Shown here: positions 27,301 through 39,301 of the stretch, piece after piece
How positions within the stretch are numbered: the stretch's first letter is position 1
How the letters are laid out: each line of letters starts with the position of its first letter
Assembly (NCBI GenBank): GCA_947685225.1
Contig: CANTUV010000033.1
Location: 53,173,001 to 53,237,000, forward strand
Origin: Garcia nutans
Taxonomy: Eukaryota; Streptophyta; Magnoliopsida; Malpighiales; Euphorbiaceae
Reading direction: 5' to 3'
DNA length: 64,000 bases
The notes under the pieces: generated by a model
What the model was told of the DNA's origin: nothing
Seen by the model: only the letters and a program-made list of their open reading frames with translations
Database searches by the model: none
Position numbers and translations under genes: made by a program

Positions 27301-29094
27301 TCAGGGCTCATTGCTTCACAAGAGCTCAGTCTTAGATGTCCTGATCGACACGTGATTCGGGCTAGCTAAACGCTGAACTTGGTTCAGGGGCCTGTGACTA
27401 GGGGTGTTATCAAATTATATCAATTGTGACAATATTTTTATATGAAATATAAAATGATATTTACACTGCATGTACTATAAAAAATACTATTTGAATTATA
27501 TTATTATTAAATTAATTATAGTGATTCTATATATATTTATTTTGTATTATAAAAGGTTAATATTGTAAATTAGGAGTTTTTTTAATTTATTTTTAAGTTC
27601 GGGGTTGAGGTGATATCATAACGATATATGTGAATTAAGAGATTTGAATTTATATTTTTTATTCTTTATACTATTGAATGATAGAAGAAAATTAATGCTT
27701 TTAATAATAAATTGATTTGGTTAGGCTAATTGCAAAATAATATATTTTTACTGATTTTTTAAGGTGGAAATTTCAAAACAGAAAAACAATCAAAATAAAT
27801 TGAATTAGTCAGTAAATGGCTTTCTTATTTCTTAATCCAAAGGTTATACATAATTAGTATTTGAATATTGAATAAGAAAGGTTGACTAGTTATTAAGCCA
27901 TTCATGCCTTTGTTTTTGTTTTTAAAATTTTTAAATTTCAATATTTATAAAAAAAGAAAACAATGAGACATGAAATGTGGAATAAAAGGTTAGTGCAGTG
28001 GGACCATCAAATTGGAAAAAAAGGGATAAAATTAGTATATAATTTAATTCATTTTAGTTGAACTTGTGTGGCTTTATCCAAAATTCTAATTATTCTAAAT
28101 TCAAAAATTCGTTATACATTCCAAAATTTTTGGCTTTGGGCGTCCCATTGAAAATACCACCAGCCTCGATTTGACTACAGAGATAAGGATTAAATTAATT
28201 AATTTAAAATAGGAAAATTCTAGCAATATATTTTGAGTTGGCCTTTTTTATAAAAAAATATAACATAGTATCAAATTGTTGATTTCTTTTTTTATTGGAA
28301 ACAAATAAATTGGTTTGTTTCGTTCCAAAAGAAAACAAAAAAAAAATAATTTGGTTTGTTAAGATTCACTTCTAATTAATAATTTTATTTCATGACTATA
28401 AATCTCGTAGCATGCCCTTTACATAGTACTTTTGTGACGTGTTTTTGGCGTGAACTTGTCTAATCCAAACCGAATTTATTGTTAAAGGATTAAAGAAATT
28501 GCAAATTTTAAAAAATAAAACTGTGCCTTCTATGTTAATCAAATATAACCAAACCAAATCAAATTAAAATTGCTAATGAATTGGGAAAATTACTTTAAAA
28601 TTGCTCATATAGGTTGCTTCACAAATTAAAATACTATAAAAAAAATGTGAAAAGGGTTGACAATAACAAATAAAAAATTATAGGTAACCAACTATTTTAA
28701 TGGTAACACAGTTGAAAGCTGAAATTATATTTGCCCAGTGCTAGTAATATTTTAGTGACGTGGAATACAAACGGAAAAGGGCAACAAGGACAAGCTTGAG
28801 TATAACAGTCGTTTTTGGGTAAAGAGGTAAAAATCTGAAATTTGAACAAAACTATTGTACACATAATTCATTCACTCCCCCTTTTGTTATCCGGACCACT
28901 TCAGGATTGGTCCTACTATCCGAACCACTACATATATTACGTCTAAATTCTAAGCAACTTCCATCTTTTTCTCTTACGCGGAAACCAACACTAAAAAAAT
29001 ATTCAATCAAATTGGTCAGGTTTACATCTTCTAAAGCAGCATTTTAACCCAATTTCTTCAGCTGCCAGAATAACATTCTGTACCCACCCAACCA
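24305..29094. other. Long AT-rich intergenic spacer
   Basis: No gene supported in 4.8 kb. Visible: a duplicated motif TACTACCCCTAATTATCA at about 26408 and 26441, next to an AT dinucleotide run (about 26376-26400); a less AT-rich patch at 26460-26590; and another at 27290-27410 containing the palindrome GAGCCC-n7-GGGCTC. These patches look like transposon fragments, but I see no termini or coding remains. Confidence 0.5.
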
Positions 29095-29229
29095 TTACCA
29101 ATCAGTTTCAGGTGCCGTAACATTCTGATCCCTCGTCTTCTTTTTTCCTGTAAATCGTAAGGCTGCTCTGCTATAAAATGCCCAATCATCAGTTTCATGT
29201 GTCGGTGCAGATCCTGCAGGGTATCTTAC
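29095..29229 (-). CDS. Possible orphan terminal exon (44 residues)
   Basis: On the minus strand, an acceptor TGTCAG precedes 44 codons that read VRYPAGSAPTHETDDWAF, then YSRAALRFTGKKKT and end APETDW before TAA. The composition is protein-like, not the Leu/Ile/Lys/Asn noise typical of the AT-rich spacers. I could not find convincing partner exons between here and the flippase pseudogene (which ends at 30515), so this may be the relic of another gene, or an exon joined by a long intron. I do not recognise the family. Confidence 0.35.
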   Translation of the reverse strand, partial: VRYPAGSAPTHETDDWAFYSRAALRFTGKKKTRDQNVTAPETDW

Positions 29230-30514
29230 CTGACAACATGATTACAGAAAATCAAGATGTGATGCACAAAAAAATTAAGAACATCCACTATGAACTGTAA
29301 GCACATCGCAAAGACAAGACATTTCTGCTATGATATCCATCCCTAGGTCCCAATAATGTGACAAATCCATTATAAACTTGAAAGAACCTAATGGAGAAAG
29401 CTGAAAGCTTACCTTTACTTTCTGATATCATTCTGATAATATGAATTCGACAGTTCTCACTCAAAATGTTAAAAAAGTTTACATTAGCTTCTCTCCCCCA
29501 AGATGTTCACCACCTCATATGAACCAGGATCATTTTGCGGGCCCCAACTTTAAAGTTCACAGCATTCGTTCAGCCAAAAATCCAAACAAATACCCCAATG
29601 CCGTCAGATTCTTATCTAATTTACCATAATAATCAGAGCACTTTAAGGGCTAGCAAATAGTCATTTGCACTTGCTGGGTTCCCTTGGCTTTGATTTACAC
29701 ATTGCTGTTCTGCCAAAAATCTTTTAGGAACGTTTGAATCCAACCCAACCTCAAAAGCAAAGGGAATAAATTGCATTTGTGACGCCTTTCTGCATATGTA
29801 TTTTACTTCCAGGTAGCATGATTTCAGATTCAATGCCAAAAATATGAGATATGTATATGATGCTTGGACATCATAACTTTCTGAAAAGGGTTAATCACTG
29901 AAAAGACTTAAAAACGTAGACTACTCAGCAGTTAGGTCTATAATTTGGAGTAGCCATTTGAAGCCTCTATTTTAGTTTTTGTTCCAATCATGGCCAGGTC
30001 ACACTAACCTATTCAACTCCATAATTATTTAATTTATAAAAGATTAAAAAAAAAGTAACAAGCACATACTGAAAAATTCAGTAGCATATTACTAATAAAG
30101 TCCATCTTTTTCTGACATGTCTTAAATAACGATCAACATTGAAAGCTGATTTTACTCAATGAATTTCCATAGTGAGCCTGGACATATTTGCAACCCACAG
30201 TTAAAAGCAAATGTTATAAATCATAATTGGATATCTATAAGATCAGGCAATAAATGCAAATAGGATAGAAGTTCAGGGACTTTTTTATGATTAAAATGAA
30301 TTCATCTTTTATTCACATACAGTTTTATAGTGATAATTAACTAGGAGCAAATCATTCATATCTCAGAATCGTTACTACAAATCTAACAAGAACAGCAAAT
30401 ATTTCACTTACATTTGAGAATCAGAACAACACGCCACAGGAAAGCCATATGGTGTGACCTTAAGGGAAGCCATATCTTATGTATGCATCTACAAGTAATA
30501 TACAAGTCAATTGG
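29230..30514. other. Region between the orphan exon and the end of the flippase pseudogene
   Basis: Moderately AT-rich. The right part is probably the former 3' untranslated region of the flippase pseudogene. Frames at 29441-29629 (+) and 29633-29839 (-) have no recognisable content. Confidence 0.4.
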
Positions 30515-33463
30515 TCAACTGGAATGTCCATCGGCTCTTGACCTCATTCGATCAGGACCTCTTCTCAGAACCTCAGCTTCTCTGGCTATCTGGATATCCG
30601 AAGGCCAAAAAATTTGATGTATTACTTTAAAAATAAAGCGAGGAGCAACAACTATTATGAGCAAAATGGTGGGAGAATAGGTTGGTGACTTGGCCATATG
30701 ATAAATAGTCCTGCCCAAATAACAAGGCACAACAGTCAGTCAAGGAAAGACCAAATAATATCAAGACAACATATTAACATTAAAAATTGATGAGACTGAC
30801 CCATAATTGGGGAAGGCAGGTATAGAATCCAATACCACCACACAGGCAAATGCAATGGCCACTGACCCCCAAGCAGCAACATGAGTAATATAAACCCAGC
30901 GCTGGACATCCATTGCCAAGTGTATATTAACAAGGATAACAACTGCTATTGTCCATAAACTGCCCATGCTCCAGACATCAATTGTGCTCTCTTTATAAGT
31001 GAAAAAGGGTATAATGAAGAGAACTAGACTTTGCCATAGTGTGTCAGCCATTGTGACCCAGAAGAGGTGCATGTTGTAAGCCTCATGTCTATATCCAGCA
31101 CCATAAAGTTTTGGATACTGCAATAGAGTCCGATGGTTTAAATCCTTATCTAAAATACCAACAACAATGGTTGGGACAGAAGTGTAGATAACTGAATAGA
31201 AAACACTACTCCAATCTGTCAATGCTGAAGTTGTTGAAAAAGCTGTGCACAATATATACCTATTCACAGAAAGCACAGAATTTAAGATAAAAAAAAATTC
31301 AACAAAGTGCTGGATAATTTACAGTTCAGAGAGACTAAACTGTAGAGCTGGAACTGAGACATTGACTTCTTCTTTGGAAGATAAACATTACATAAAGAAA
31401 TTGGCAAGGATGCCAGGGTGCATGCTAAAGTATCCTCAAACCTCCAACCAAAAATTTTGGAAAAGGAAAGCACAGAAACCAACAAGCACAATGTTGGCAT
31501 GATATCAATTTCATTAAGAAAAACTTAAATCATATTACAATAATTGAAACCAATCCAAAAGAAATTTGCCAGCTGTTTTAGCAAGTATAATTATTGGAAC
31601 ATACCAGAGTCTTGGGTGGAATCATACTCCCATCAACTCAGGTTTGGGGGTGGAAGAAATGCCTTTAACAGCCATTTTACCCGAATTGTAGGGAATATTT
31701 TTGGATGATTAATATACAAATTCAGTTCGGATTTTATATAAATATTGTGTACAAAAATTTAAAATGACGCAGAACAAATGTAAAACAATCCTACAATGAG
31801 ATGCCATGCCATCTCATTGCCCACTGTTACTTGTGTTCTTTAGTTTAGTGATAATCATTTTATCTTGTAAAGTACCCAGATAGTTTGACTGTAGAGTATA
31901 GACACTGACCATCAAAACAGGCACAGCATCAACAAACATCATAATTCATAACAGCCAGATATCAAAGACACAAAGCCATGGACTCCGGCATACCAGAATA
32001 GCATTAACACGAAAACAGCATTGCGGTAGAAGTTGTACAAAACCAAATAACCAATGCGTTGATAACTCCAGTGTCTGTGCACCAAAAGTAATCTCTTAAG
32101 AAATCGAAACTGTCCCATTGCAAAATCAGATGCCATCACTGCTTGACGCCCTTCCTGACCACATATTCCAACACCAACATCTGCCATTTGTATCATTGAA
32201 ACATCATTGGCCCCTACCAAAATGTCAATGATTAAAACCACGTAAAAGAGGTAATCTGTTGGAACATGCACACTACAAATTTAAGATAAAAGTTAAACTG
32301 CCAATAACATCTCAAATTTGCAAAACAACAGAAATTAATAGAATCTTTCCATGCCAAACAAAACCAAATGTCTCCATAATTGTGCTGAAAAGAAAAAGGG
32401 AAGAAAAGAATGAAAAAAAACCAAGATAACAACTCACCATCGCCTATAGCCAGGGTCATATCATCAGTGCAGCTCTTGATTAGATCAACAATTCCTGCCT
32501 TCTGCAATGGAGCAACACGGCAGCACAGCACAACCTTACAGGAAGTTGCAAGGTCAAAGAGCTGTAGAAAACTGAAAGAATTGCCTAAGTGAATGATTAA
32601 GAATACATGAGTATCTTTAAGCACACTATCAAATCAGTAGGGTTGATGCGAAGTTAAAGAAATTAAAAATGCAATACAATGCCCAACACATATGTCAAAC
32701 ATGTAGGCTGATGGAGAAGAGATGCTCACTTCTGATTCCAGTTCTTTCTCTAAAATGTACACCAGATATTCCCATCAATTATAAGCGCCAGTGGCACTTT
32801 CGATAATCCTTCTTTCTTCCCATCAGGTATCTCCAAGTATTCAATATCAGCATTCTTATTGCACTTTAGTTTGTGGTTTCCTCTATTTGATGATTTCACA
32901 CTGTACTTGGCCTTTGCATCAGCCAAAAGTTTTCTGCATTCATTCTCTGAATTGCCATTTACAATTATTTGCTCCATATCTGTTGTCAGGAGTTTGCATG
33001 AAAGAGCAATTGAAATTGCTGTCTCTTGCTTATCTCTAGTAAGAACCCACACCTTGATCCTTGCTTGCCGGAGAGACTCAATGGTTTCTGGCACACCATC
33101 TTGTAGCTTGTCCTCAATTCCAGTAGCCCCAAGTAGAGTTAAATAACATTCTATTAGAGCAGCTGTTTGACGAAGTTTGTTGGCTCCATCAGTCAAAGGG
33201 CTTGCATCATCGAACCTGCATTGCCACTGCTCAAGGTCTGACTCAGTAAGATCTCTTGCAGCAACCACAAGTGTACATAGACCTTGCAATGAATATTCAG
33301 TCAAATGACACAGCATCACATGCCTTACATGATCATCCCCCCATTTTCTTTGGCTAAGATACCAAACATGGAAGCGCCAGCACCTATAACCAAGACCTTC
33401 ACAGCATTATTGGGAAATCTGATAACAACTGACATTCTTTTCCGCACACTATCAAACTCATGC

Positions 33464-33468
33464 ATACC
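33464..33468. repeat. Target-site duplication ATACC, left copy
   Basis: Perfect 5-bp match to 35388-35392, bracketing the 1,919-bp LTR. On the minus strand it is GGTAT, part of the codons for Gly-Met in the host exon. Confidence 0.88.
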
Positions 33469-35387
33469 TGTGAGCGGGGATTTTTGCCTCCACTTCCAGT
33501 GGAATGGTTCTTGCGACTTCGGCACTGTTTAGGCTCAGGGCCTTAGAGAACACGGGCCTAAGCCCGGAGAAAATGGAGTCGCCACCCGGACGGGCAGAGA
33601 AAAAGAAAAAGGTGGATAACTCGATTCCTAAAGAATCTCCTACCCTCTAATGAGTTCGGAAAGTTGAATACGTGTGGGGAAGGTGAAAAACAGCCCAGCA
33701 CCCCCACAACGTCAAGTTCATTATAACCGGCCTCCTTTGCAAGTCTTAATATTATAAAATTTTTAAATATAACAATATTATCCATACTACATGCAACAAT
33801 TAAAATAAAACATCATTATATTAAAATCAAAGCAATGTACAAACGAAACAAATAAATAGACACCCATCCGATGATGGAAATATGTCCTCACATTGTCTAT
33901 CTCTAAACCTAAATAGGACACCCGCCGAAAGGTGAAAACGTATCATTTACATTGGTCCAAAATATAAAAGCAATTTAAATTACATGATGCTTAATACATG
34001 AGGTATCCAACGTATGGAAACGTACCTCTTACAATTTTGAAATCAAAACAAATCAATAAAAGTAAACATCCATTCATGATAAACAAATCAAATATTGGAA
34101 TTAAATAAATCAATCATCAAAACATTTAATAAACATTCATCCAATTTAAATAAAACAGTAAGTATATAACTTTAAGGTTCATGTATCAATTAGAGTTTCT
34201 TGGATTTTATGTTTAACAATTAGGGTTTAAGTAAATAAGATTGAAGCTTATGAAAATAAAATAAAATCTTTAGATATTTGAAATGAACAAGCTACTATGA
34301 TGATTTGGAAAATAGAATTAATTAAGATTTATGGTTTGAATAAATTAGGGTTTAGGTTTATATTTTGAATAAAACTACTGTATTTTGAATAATCATAATA
34401 ACGAAAGTTAAACATAAAGACTTACAATACACAAATAAATATTGACCCCTTCGACGAGCCCATACGGCGGTCCCGCTAGCCGGTTAGCGAGCGGGAGTCA
34501 AAAAGACAGCGCCCCTTGCAGGGTCGGGGGCTGTGCCCCAAAAAATTTTGAAAACTGGCTTTTAGGATTGTAGGTTTTGGTGTTGAAAAATAAGATTTTA
34601 AGGTTTGAGATTTAAAAAATAGGGTTTCGAAATTGGAAGAAACAAGCTACTGTAAATCTTAGAAAAATAGATTTGGTTAGGGTTTTAAGAAAACAGATTA
34701 TTGTTTTGTGGTTTTAGAAAAGTGTAATTAGGGTTTTAAATTTCAAAAGTTAGTTTTACGGATATTAAGGTTTTGAAAAAAATACTTTTTAGGGTTTTAA
34801 ATAAAGTTTAGAGGGTAAACAGAATAATTGATCAAATAGCAAAAACATGTATGTTTAAATAATTGATCAAATTGTATGATGAAGCTACTGTGAACATAAG
34901 CAAAGAAATAGAGATTCAAACCTCCGTTGTTGGTTCTACCACAATCTTGAATCCTGGTTGAACAATAACAAAGACAGTGTGGGCTGCCTTTGATGGGTTG
35001 TATATTGTTTGCTGCCTCTTGATTCTTCAAGCTTGAGATTATGAATAGACTGCTAAAAACAATTCCGAGCTCCAAAGGTACAAATCCTCTTTTTAAGATC
35101 CAAAAATCAAAAGTCCCTTTCTGTGTGTTTTAATGTGGTATTTATATGAAAAAATAAAATCCTAATACTAATTGGCTAAAGAAATAAAAACCCTTTTAGT
35201 CACCGATTTTTATTTATTTATTTATTTATCCTTTTTTTATTATTACTTTTTTTTATTTTTATTAAAAATAAATATTATAAGTAATAAATATTATTAAAAT
35301 AAATATTAAATATTAAAATACCACAAAAATTATTTTAGACTGTTTAAAAATATCGAATTAGACTGAGTAAAAAATTAAGGGTCTACA
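33469..35387 (-). mobile_element. Solo LTR (1,919 bp) inserted in a flippase exon
   Basis: On the plus strand it starts TGTGAGCGGGG and ends GGGTCTACA, i.e. TG...CA ends. It is flanked by a perfect 5-bp duplication ATACC (33464-33468 and 35388-35392). Removing the element and one copy restores the flippase frame ...LDVLGMHEFDS. No gag, protease, polymerase or second LTR copy is present, so it is read as a solo LTR left by recombination. It contains the GGAGTCGCCACC motif (about 33577) and a GC-rich patch near 34480-34545 with GGTCGGGGGCTGTGCCCC. Such long LTRs occur in Ty3/gypsy elements of the Tat/Ogre group; the lineage is a guess. By its TGTAGACCC start on the minus strand it probably points the same way as the host gene. 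Confidence 0.88.
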
Positions 35388-35392
35388 ATACC
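35388..35392. repeat. Target-site duplication ATACC, right copy
   Basis: Partner of the copy at 33464-33468. It directly follows the terminal TCTACA of the LTR. Confidence 0.88.
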
Positions 35393-36897
35393 CAATACAT
35401 CCAGCCTAGACAACATAAAACCACTGTATTACTCTCTGTTTCAGTGATTCATATTGTTACAATGTCAGAAAGAGAGTTGTAATTTTCAAATGCCGGCAAG
35501 TTATTACAGAATAAGAAAAAGAAATGAGTACCCATAAAGGGGGGAGAAAAGGAAAGACCTTCTACGTTAATTTCTCACCATTAACATCAATTACACAGAG
35601 GTGCGTTCAAATAAAGTATATCCATATGCAGAGGCTGCAGCAACTAGTGCTTGCTCATCAGGAGATTCACCCTGATATTCAATAGTTTCTACATTCTCGT
35701 GATATTGACTCTCTGCACAAGTAGAAGCTCTATTGCAAGTTCGAATAGGGATTACGGTATTACATGCAGCCAATGTAAGGAAAAATTCATGTGCAGCAAT
35801 CCTCTCATCTTCAACTAAGTCCTTGTGCAACAATTTCCTGAGTTCAGAATCAACAGCAATTGTAGATTTCAGTTTCCATCTCCTGCCTACAGATGAAGCT
35901 GCAAATGATCAAGAAAGAAGATGCTCATAAAAATAAAATCATGACAACAATTGCCAAAAGTGAACCAAGGATAAAATAGCAATAGAAAAAGATGCAAGTG
36001 CAACAATATGTATATGAAATTCACAAAATGGAATATCATATTTATTCAGGAGTCAAAACAGCTATTAAGACACTGAATGGGGGGGTAAAAACCAAGCTTT
36101 ATTTTTAATTATCTTGAGAAATGATCTAAACTGTCCAGGAAGAAGACAATAAAAGGCTTGAAAAAACAATGCTCAATGCAGTCCAAGTTTGATGCCAGCA
36201 GAGCTGACAGCCCATCGTTGAAGATGTAATTACCAAGGAGTAGAAAACTACATAGTTTAAAATTTGAAAAATTTTTCAACTCACATTAGCAAATTATGAA
36301 AACATCATGTGTCAAGTCTAACACTTAGTTTGGGGGATGGAAAGGAAAGGAGAATGACAGTTATCCGTTGTTTGGGAGTTTAATGAGTTTGAATAAGAAA
36401 GGATGACGAGAGATTGGTTAACATGGACATGAACCTGCAGTTCCAGAACCCCAGCATGCAAATTACTTATATATAAAGAAGAAAAAGAAGAGCATGGACA
36501 TGAACTTGTAGTGGCAGAAACCCCGAGTTGAAATTCATGTCATGAAACTAGGGGACAGTTTTAAGTCTCATGTCTTTTCTTTTGTGCAAATTACTTATAT
36601 GCATATATATACATATAGATACATACATATATACATATATAGAAGTGAAAGAAGAAGAAGAAGAGGTGTTAAGTCATAAAAAAATACTGCATAATTTTGC
36701 AAAAGTACTATCTTCTAGGCCTAAATAAATCAACGGATAACAACACAACATTTTGGCCAATCTTATCATGCAAATTGTCTTTCAACTAGCTCCTCAACAT
36801 TTTGAATAACCTTGTCACACACGCGCACGCAAGATCTTTCCACACACAAGTTTGTACAATAATCTTGATGGAAAGATACCTGAAGTTGATTTTATGT

Positions 36898-37071
36898 GGT
36901 TAATGTTAAGTTGTTGTGGCAACACATAAAAAGGTTAATGTTAAGCTGTTGTGGCAACACATAAAAGGTTAACATTAAGCTGTTGTGGCAACACATAAGA
37001 TAGTTACCGTTAAGTTGTTGTGGCAACACATAAAACGGTTATCGTTAAGTTGTTGCGGCAACACATAAAAC
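36898..37071. repeat. Five-copy tandem repeat, 34-35-bp unit, in a pseudogene intron
   Basis: Copies start at 36898, 36933, 36967, 37002 and 37037. Each holds a core TTGTGGCAACACATAA preceded by a GTTAA-type motif; later copies differ by single substitutions. It lies in the intron between the two upstream exons of the flippase pseudogene. The core TTGTTGTGGCAACA is itself an imperfect palindrome, so each unit can form a small hairpin. Confidence 0.9.
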
Positions 37072-39070
37072 ACGTTAAATCTCAAATTTACAAGGAATTT
37101 GCTTTATCAGGGGGGAAATGATAAATAGTGATTGTCAGGAAAAGAAATTAAATTATCAGACAGACAAAACAACCAAGCATTGAGAACCTAAATGACTAAT
37201 CATTGAGCCTGTTTCATGACGTGCACAGTGCAGAAAAAAGCGGTAAATTATAATGGCACAAGATTAATTTCTAAAAAGAAAAGGAATAAATATATCATAA
37301 TCAGCATACTGGTGATAATATTGTTAAGACTATAATCATACTCTAGTCACAACACATGATTGGACAAGCAAGAGTATAACAAGTCTAAAGCAATCTGAAG
37401 ATAATTAAATTACTAAGCAAAAACTTGTTAAATACCTGAAATGTTCTCTTCCTGCAACTTATCAGCAATGACCAGGGATTCTCCATAATTCTTTGCATAT
37501 ATACTTGCCTCCGGAATTCCATTTTGTTCTCAGCTAGTGTCCCAGTTTTGTCTGAAAAGATATAGCGTATCTGACCCAAATCTTCATTTATATTCAAAGA
37601 TATGCACTGAAACCTAGAATCAGAATTAGTGTCATACATATGCCCGTCTCCAATCATAAAATAGGACTGTCCCAAACGAACCAGCTCCATTGTAATATAC
37701 AGAGATATTGGACGCATTATCTGAAACACTATAATAGAACTCAGAAAGGAGAAAAAAATCCCCATGGGTATCCCATAATATCTGTATCTTTTCCCATAAT
37801 CTTTCCCATGTGTGAAATATGTCTTTCTGTAATAAGGCAACGTATCAAGCTGGTCCTTGTTGTGCATAAGCCAAAGGCCCATTCCAGGTGCCACAACTAG
37901 ACACATGATGAAAAGAAAAAAAGACAGCCATAGTGTTTCCAGTTCATATAAATTTCAAGTTTGCTTCTCTTGGAAGGAGATGCTGCACTATTCAACATTG
38001 CTTTAGTTTCTTGTCCAGCATCCACCACAACACCAATTATCCAATCGGTGTTCTTTAGCTGACAACCACGTAAAACAATATTTGATTGGCTGAGGGAAAA
38101 CTTATGGCCATTGAATTCCATATTGGCAGTGAACTCATAAATATTCCTGTTAGGCTGTTCACATCTAATCAAACCAGAAATCGCACACCCTTCAGATACT
38201 GCCATGGATGTTTCTTGCCTAGCATACCTTGTCTTCAAGTTAGACTCACCATCCAAATTCATTTTTTGTATGTAAGCAACTCCACTTGTATCACTTGTCC
38301 CCAGCAAAACCATGTCACAAGGAATTGCCTCATCAGCATAACTCTTCACCATTTCACCAGCTCTTATCTTTTTCCATTTTTTTGGTAGGAATTGACCAGA
38401 TTGTAGCACTAGAGCCACTCTGTTATTCTCATTTCAGTATGATCAGTGCCTTCACCAATCCTCATATCCATCTTTAATAGCTGTAACACAAAGCACAAAC
38501 AGGAGAGGAAAAAGGGATACTGTTCTCCCAAACACTGCAAGAGGAGGAAGCTGATTGAGAGCAGCAATAGCAAGGAAATACAAATAAGCCACCCGATGGA
38601 ACTGAATGAAAAGATTTTTCGGCAAGAAAGTAATCAATGTATACTTGCTTGTTTGAATCTCATTCCCTGTGAACTCATATTTGCCATTGGTTCTCCTAGG
38701 ATCATTAATGTAGATCAACCTAGCATTTTCTTCGCACAAAACATTATCATCAAACTGCAAACTTCTGTGGCGGCTCCTCCTCTGAGACTTGCCCACTTTA
38801 TCATAAAATGAAGATGAACCCTTGGAGCTCGCTTTAGCATGACCCAAAGATGAAACCCCAGAAATTTCAAAGCTAGCAGAATTGGCGTTATTATCATGCG
38901 GCAATTCCATTGCACCCCACGATACCAGGCATATATTTTCCTGAGTGGGGCATTCCAATGAAAGCCGCTCTGAATCTAGAATCAACAGAATAAAAATGAT
39001 GTAATGCTGCAATGGAACCGAAACTTTCTCCAACTTGAGTTTGACTACAAAAGTTGGTGTCTCGGACAGA

Positions 39071-39152
39071 ATAGAACTTTGTCCCCCTTCTCCAATTTTT
39101 CTAAGCCAGAGATAGAATTCTGTCTCCCTTCTCCAGATTTTCTAAGCCAGAG
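39071..39152. repeat. 41-bp tandem duplication in the N-terminal coding part of the flippase pseudogene
   Basis: Copies 39071-39111 and 39112-39152, each ending TCTAAGCCAGAG, with five mismatches. As 41 is not a multiple of three, the duplication shifts the frame; the sense strand reads through LENLEKGDRILSLA and then hits TAG. This is one more disabling lesion. Confidence 0.85.
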
Positions 39153-39301
39153 AGATTATCGTGATGAGTCTCATCAGTGATGTTAGAATCGAAAGAATCA
39201 TTGGAACAGAGACAACCTGAGGAGCCAAAACTGAGAGAGTGGCGGGGCTGTAATGTTGCATTAGAATCTGATGAGGGCAGCAAAGGCAGGCCAGAAGTCA
39301 T

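Larger units (their letters stand above)
30515..39301 (-). pseudogene. Unprocessed pseudogene of a P4-type phospholipid flippase (ALA1-like)
   Basis: Intact members flip aminophospholipids across plasma or endomembranes, with ATP, beside an ALIS subunit. Former exons: about 37436-39301, 35566-35898, 35388-35405 joined to 32730-33468 (split by an LTR), 32438-32561, 31994-32213, 30801-31259, 30515-30710; splice sites are mostly intact, so it arose by DNA duplication or decay in place. Family blocks in order: ENARLIYINDPRRTN, FLPKNLFIQFHRVAYLYFL, NLDGESNLKTRYA, SDKTGTLAENKMEF, EYQGESPDEQALV, GATGIEDKLQDGVPE, GANDVSMIQMADVGVG, and a C-terminal IFWPSDIQIAREAEVLRR. Lesions: three TGA stops at 38427-38447; frameshifts near 37939, 37510, 35597, 33341 and 32769; a 41-bp tandem duplication with a stop in the N-terminal part; KGA changed to IGA, TGD to TRD, and DKTGTLT to DKTGTLA. 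A 1.9-kb LTR interrupts an exon. It cannot make a functional pump. Confidence 0.95.

Noticed and set aside
33526..35387. First placed LTR start at TGTTTAGGC (33526) in the flippase
   Set aside because: The flanks there do not match; moving the start to 33469 gives a perfect ATACC duplication and restores the host frame.
36898..37071. Considered a CRISPR-like array
   Set aside because: Units are contiguous without unique spacers, and the context is a plant nuclear intron; it is a minisatellite.
38086..38811. Plus-strand open frames of 63-121 residues over the flippase region
   Set aside because: They are antisense shadows of the conserved flippase exon on the minus strand and have no family-like content.
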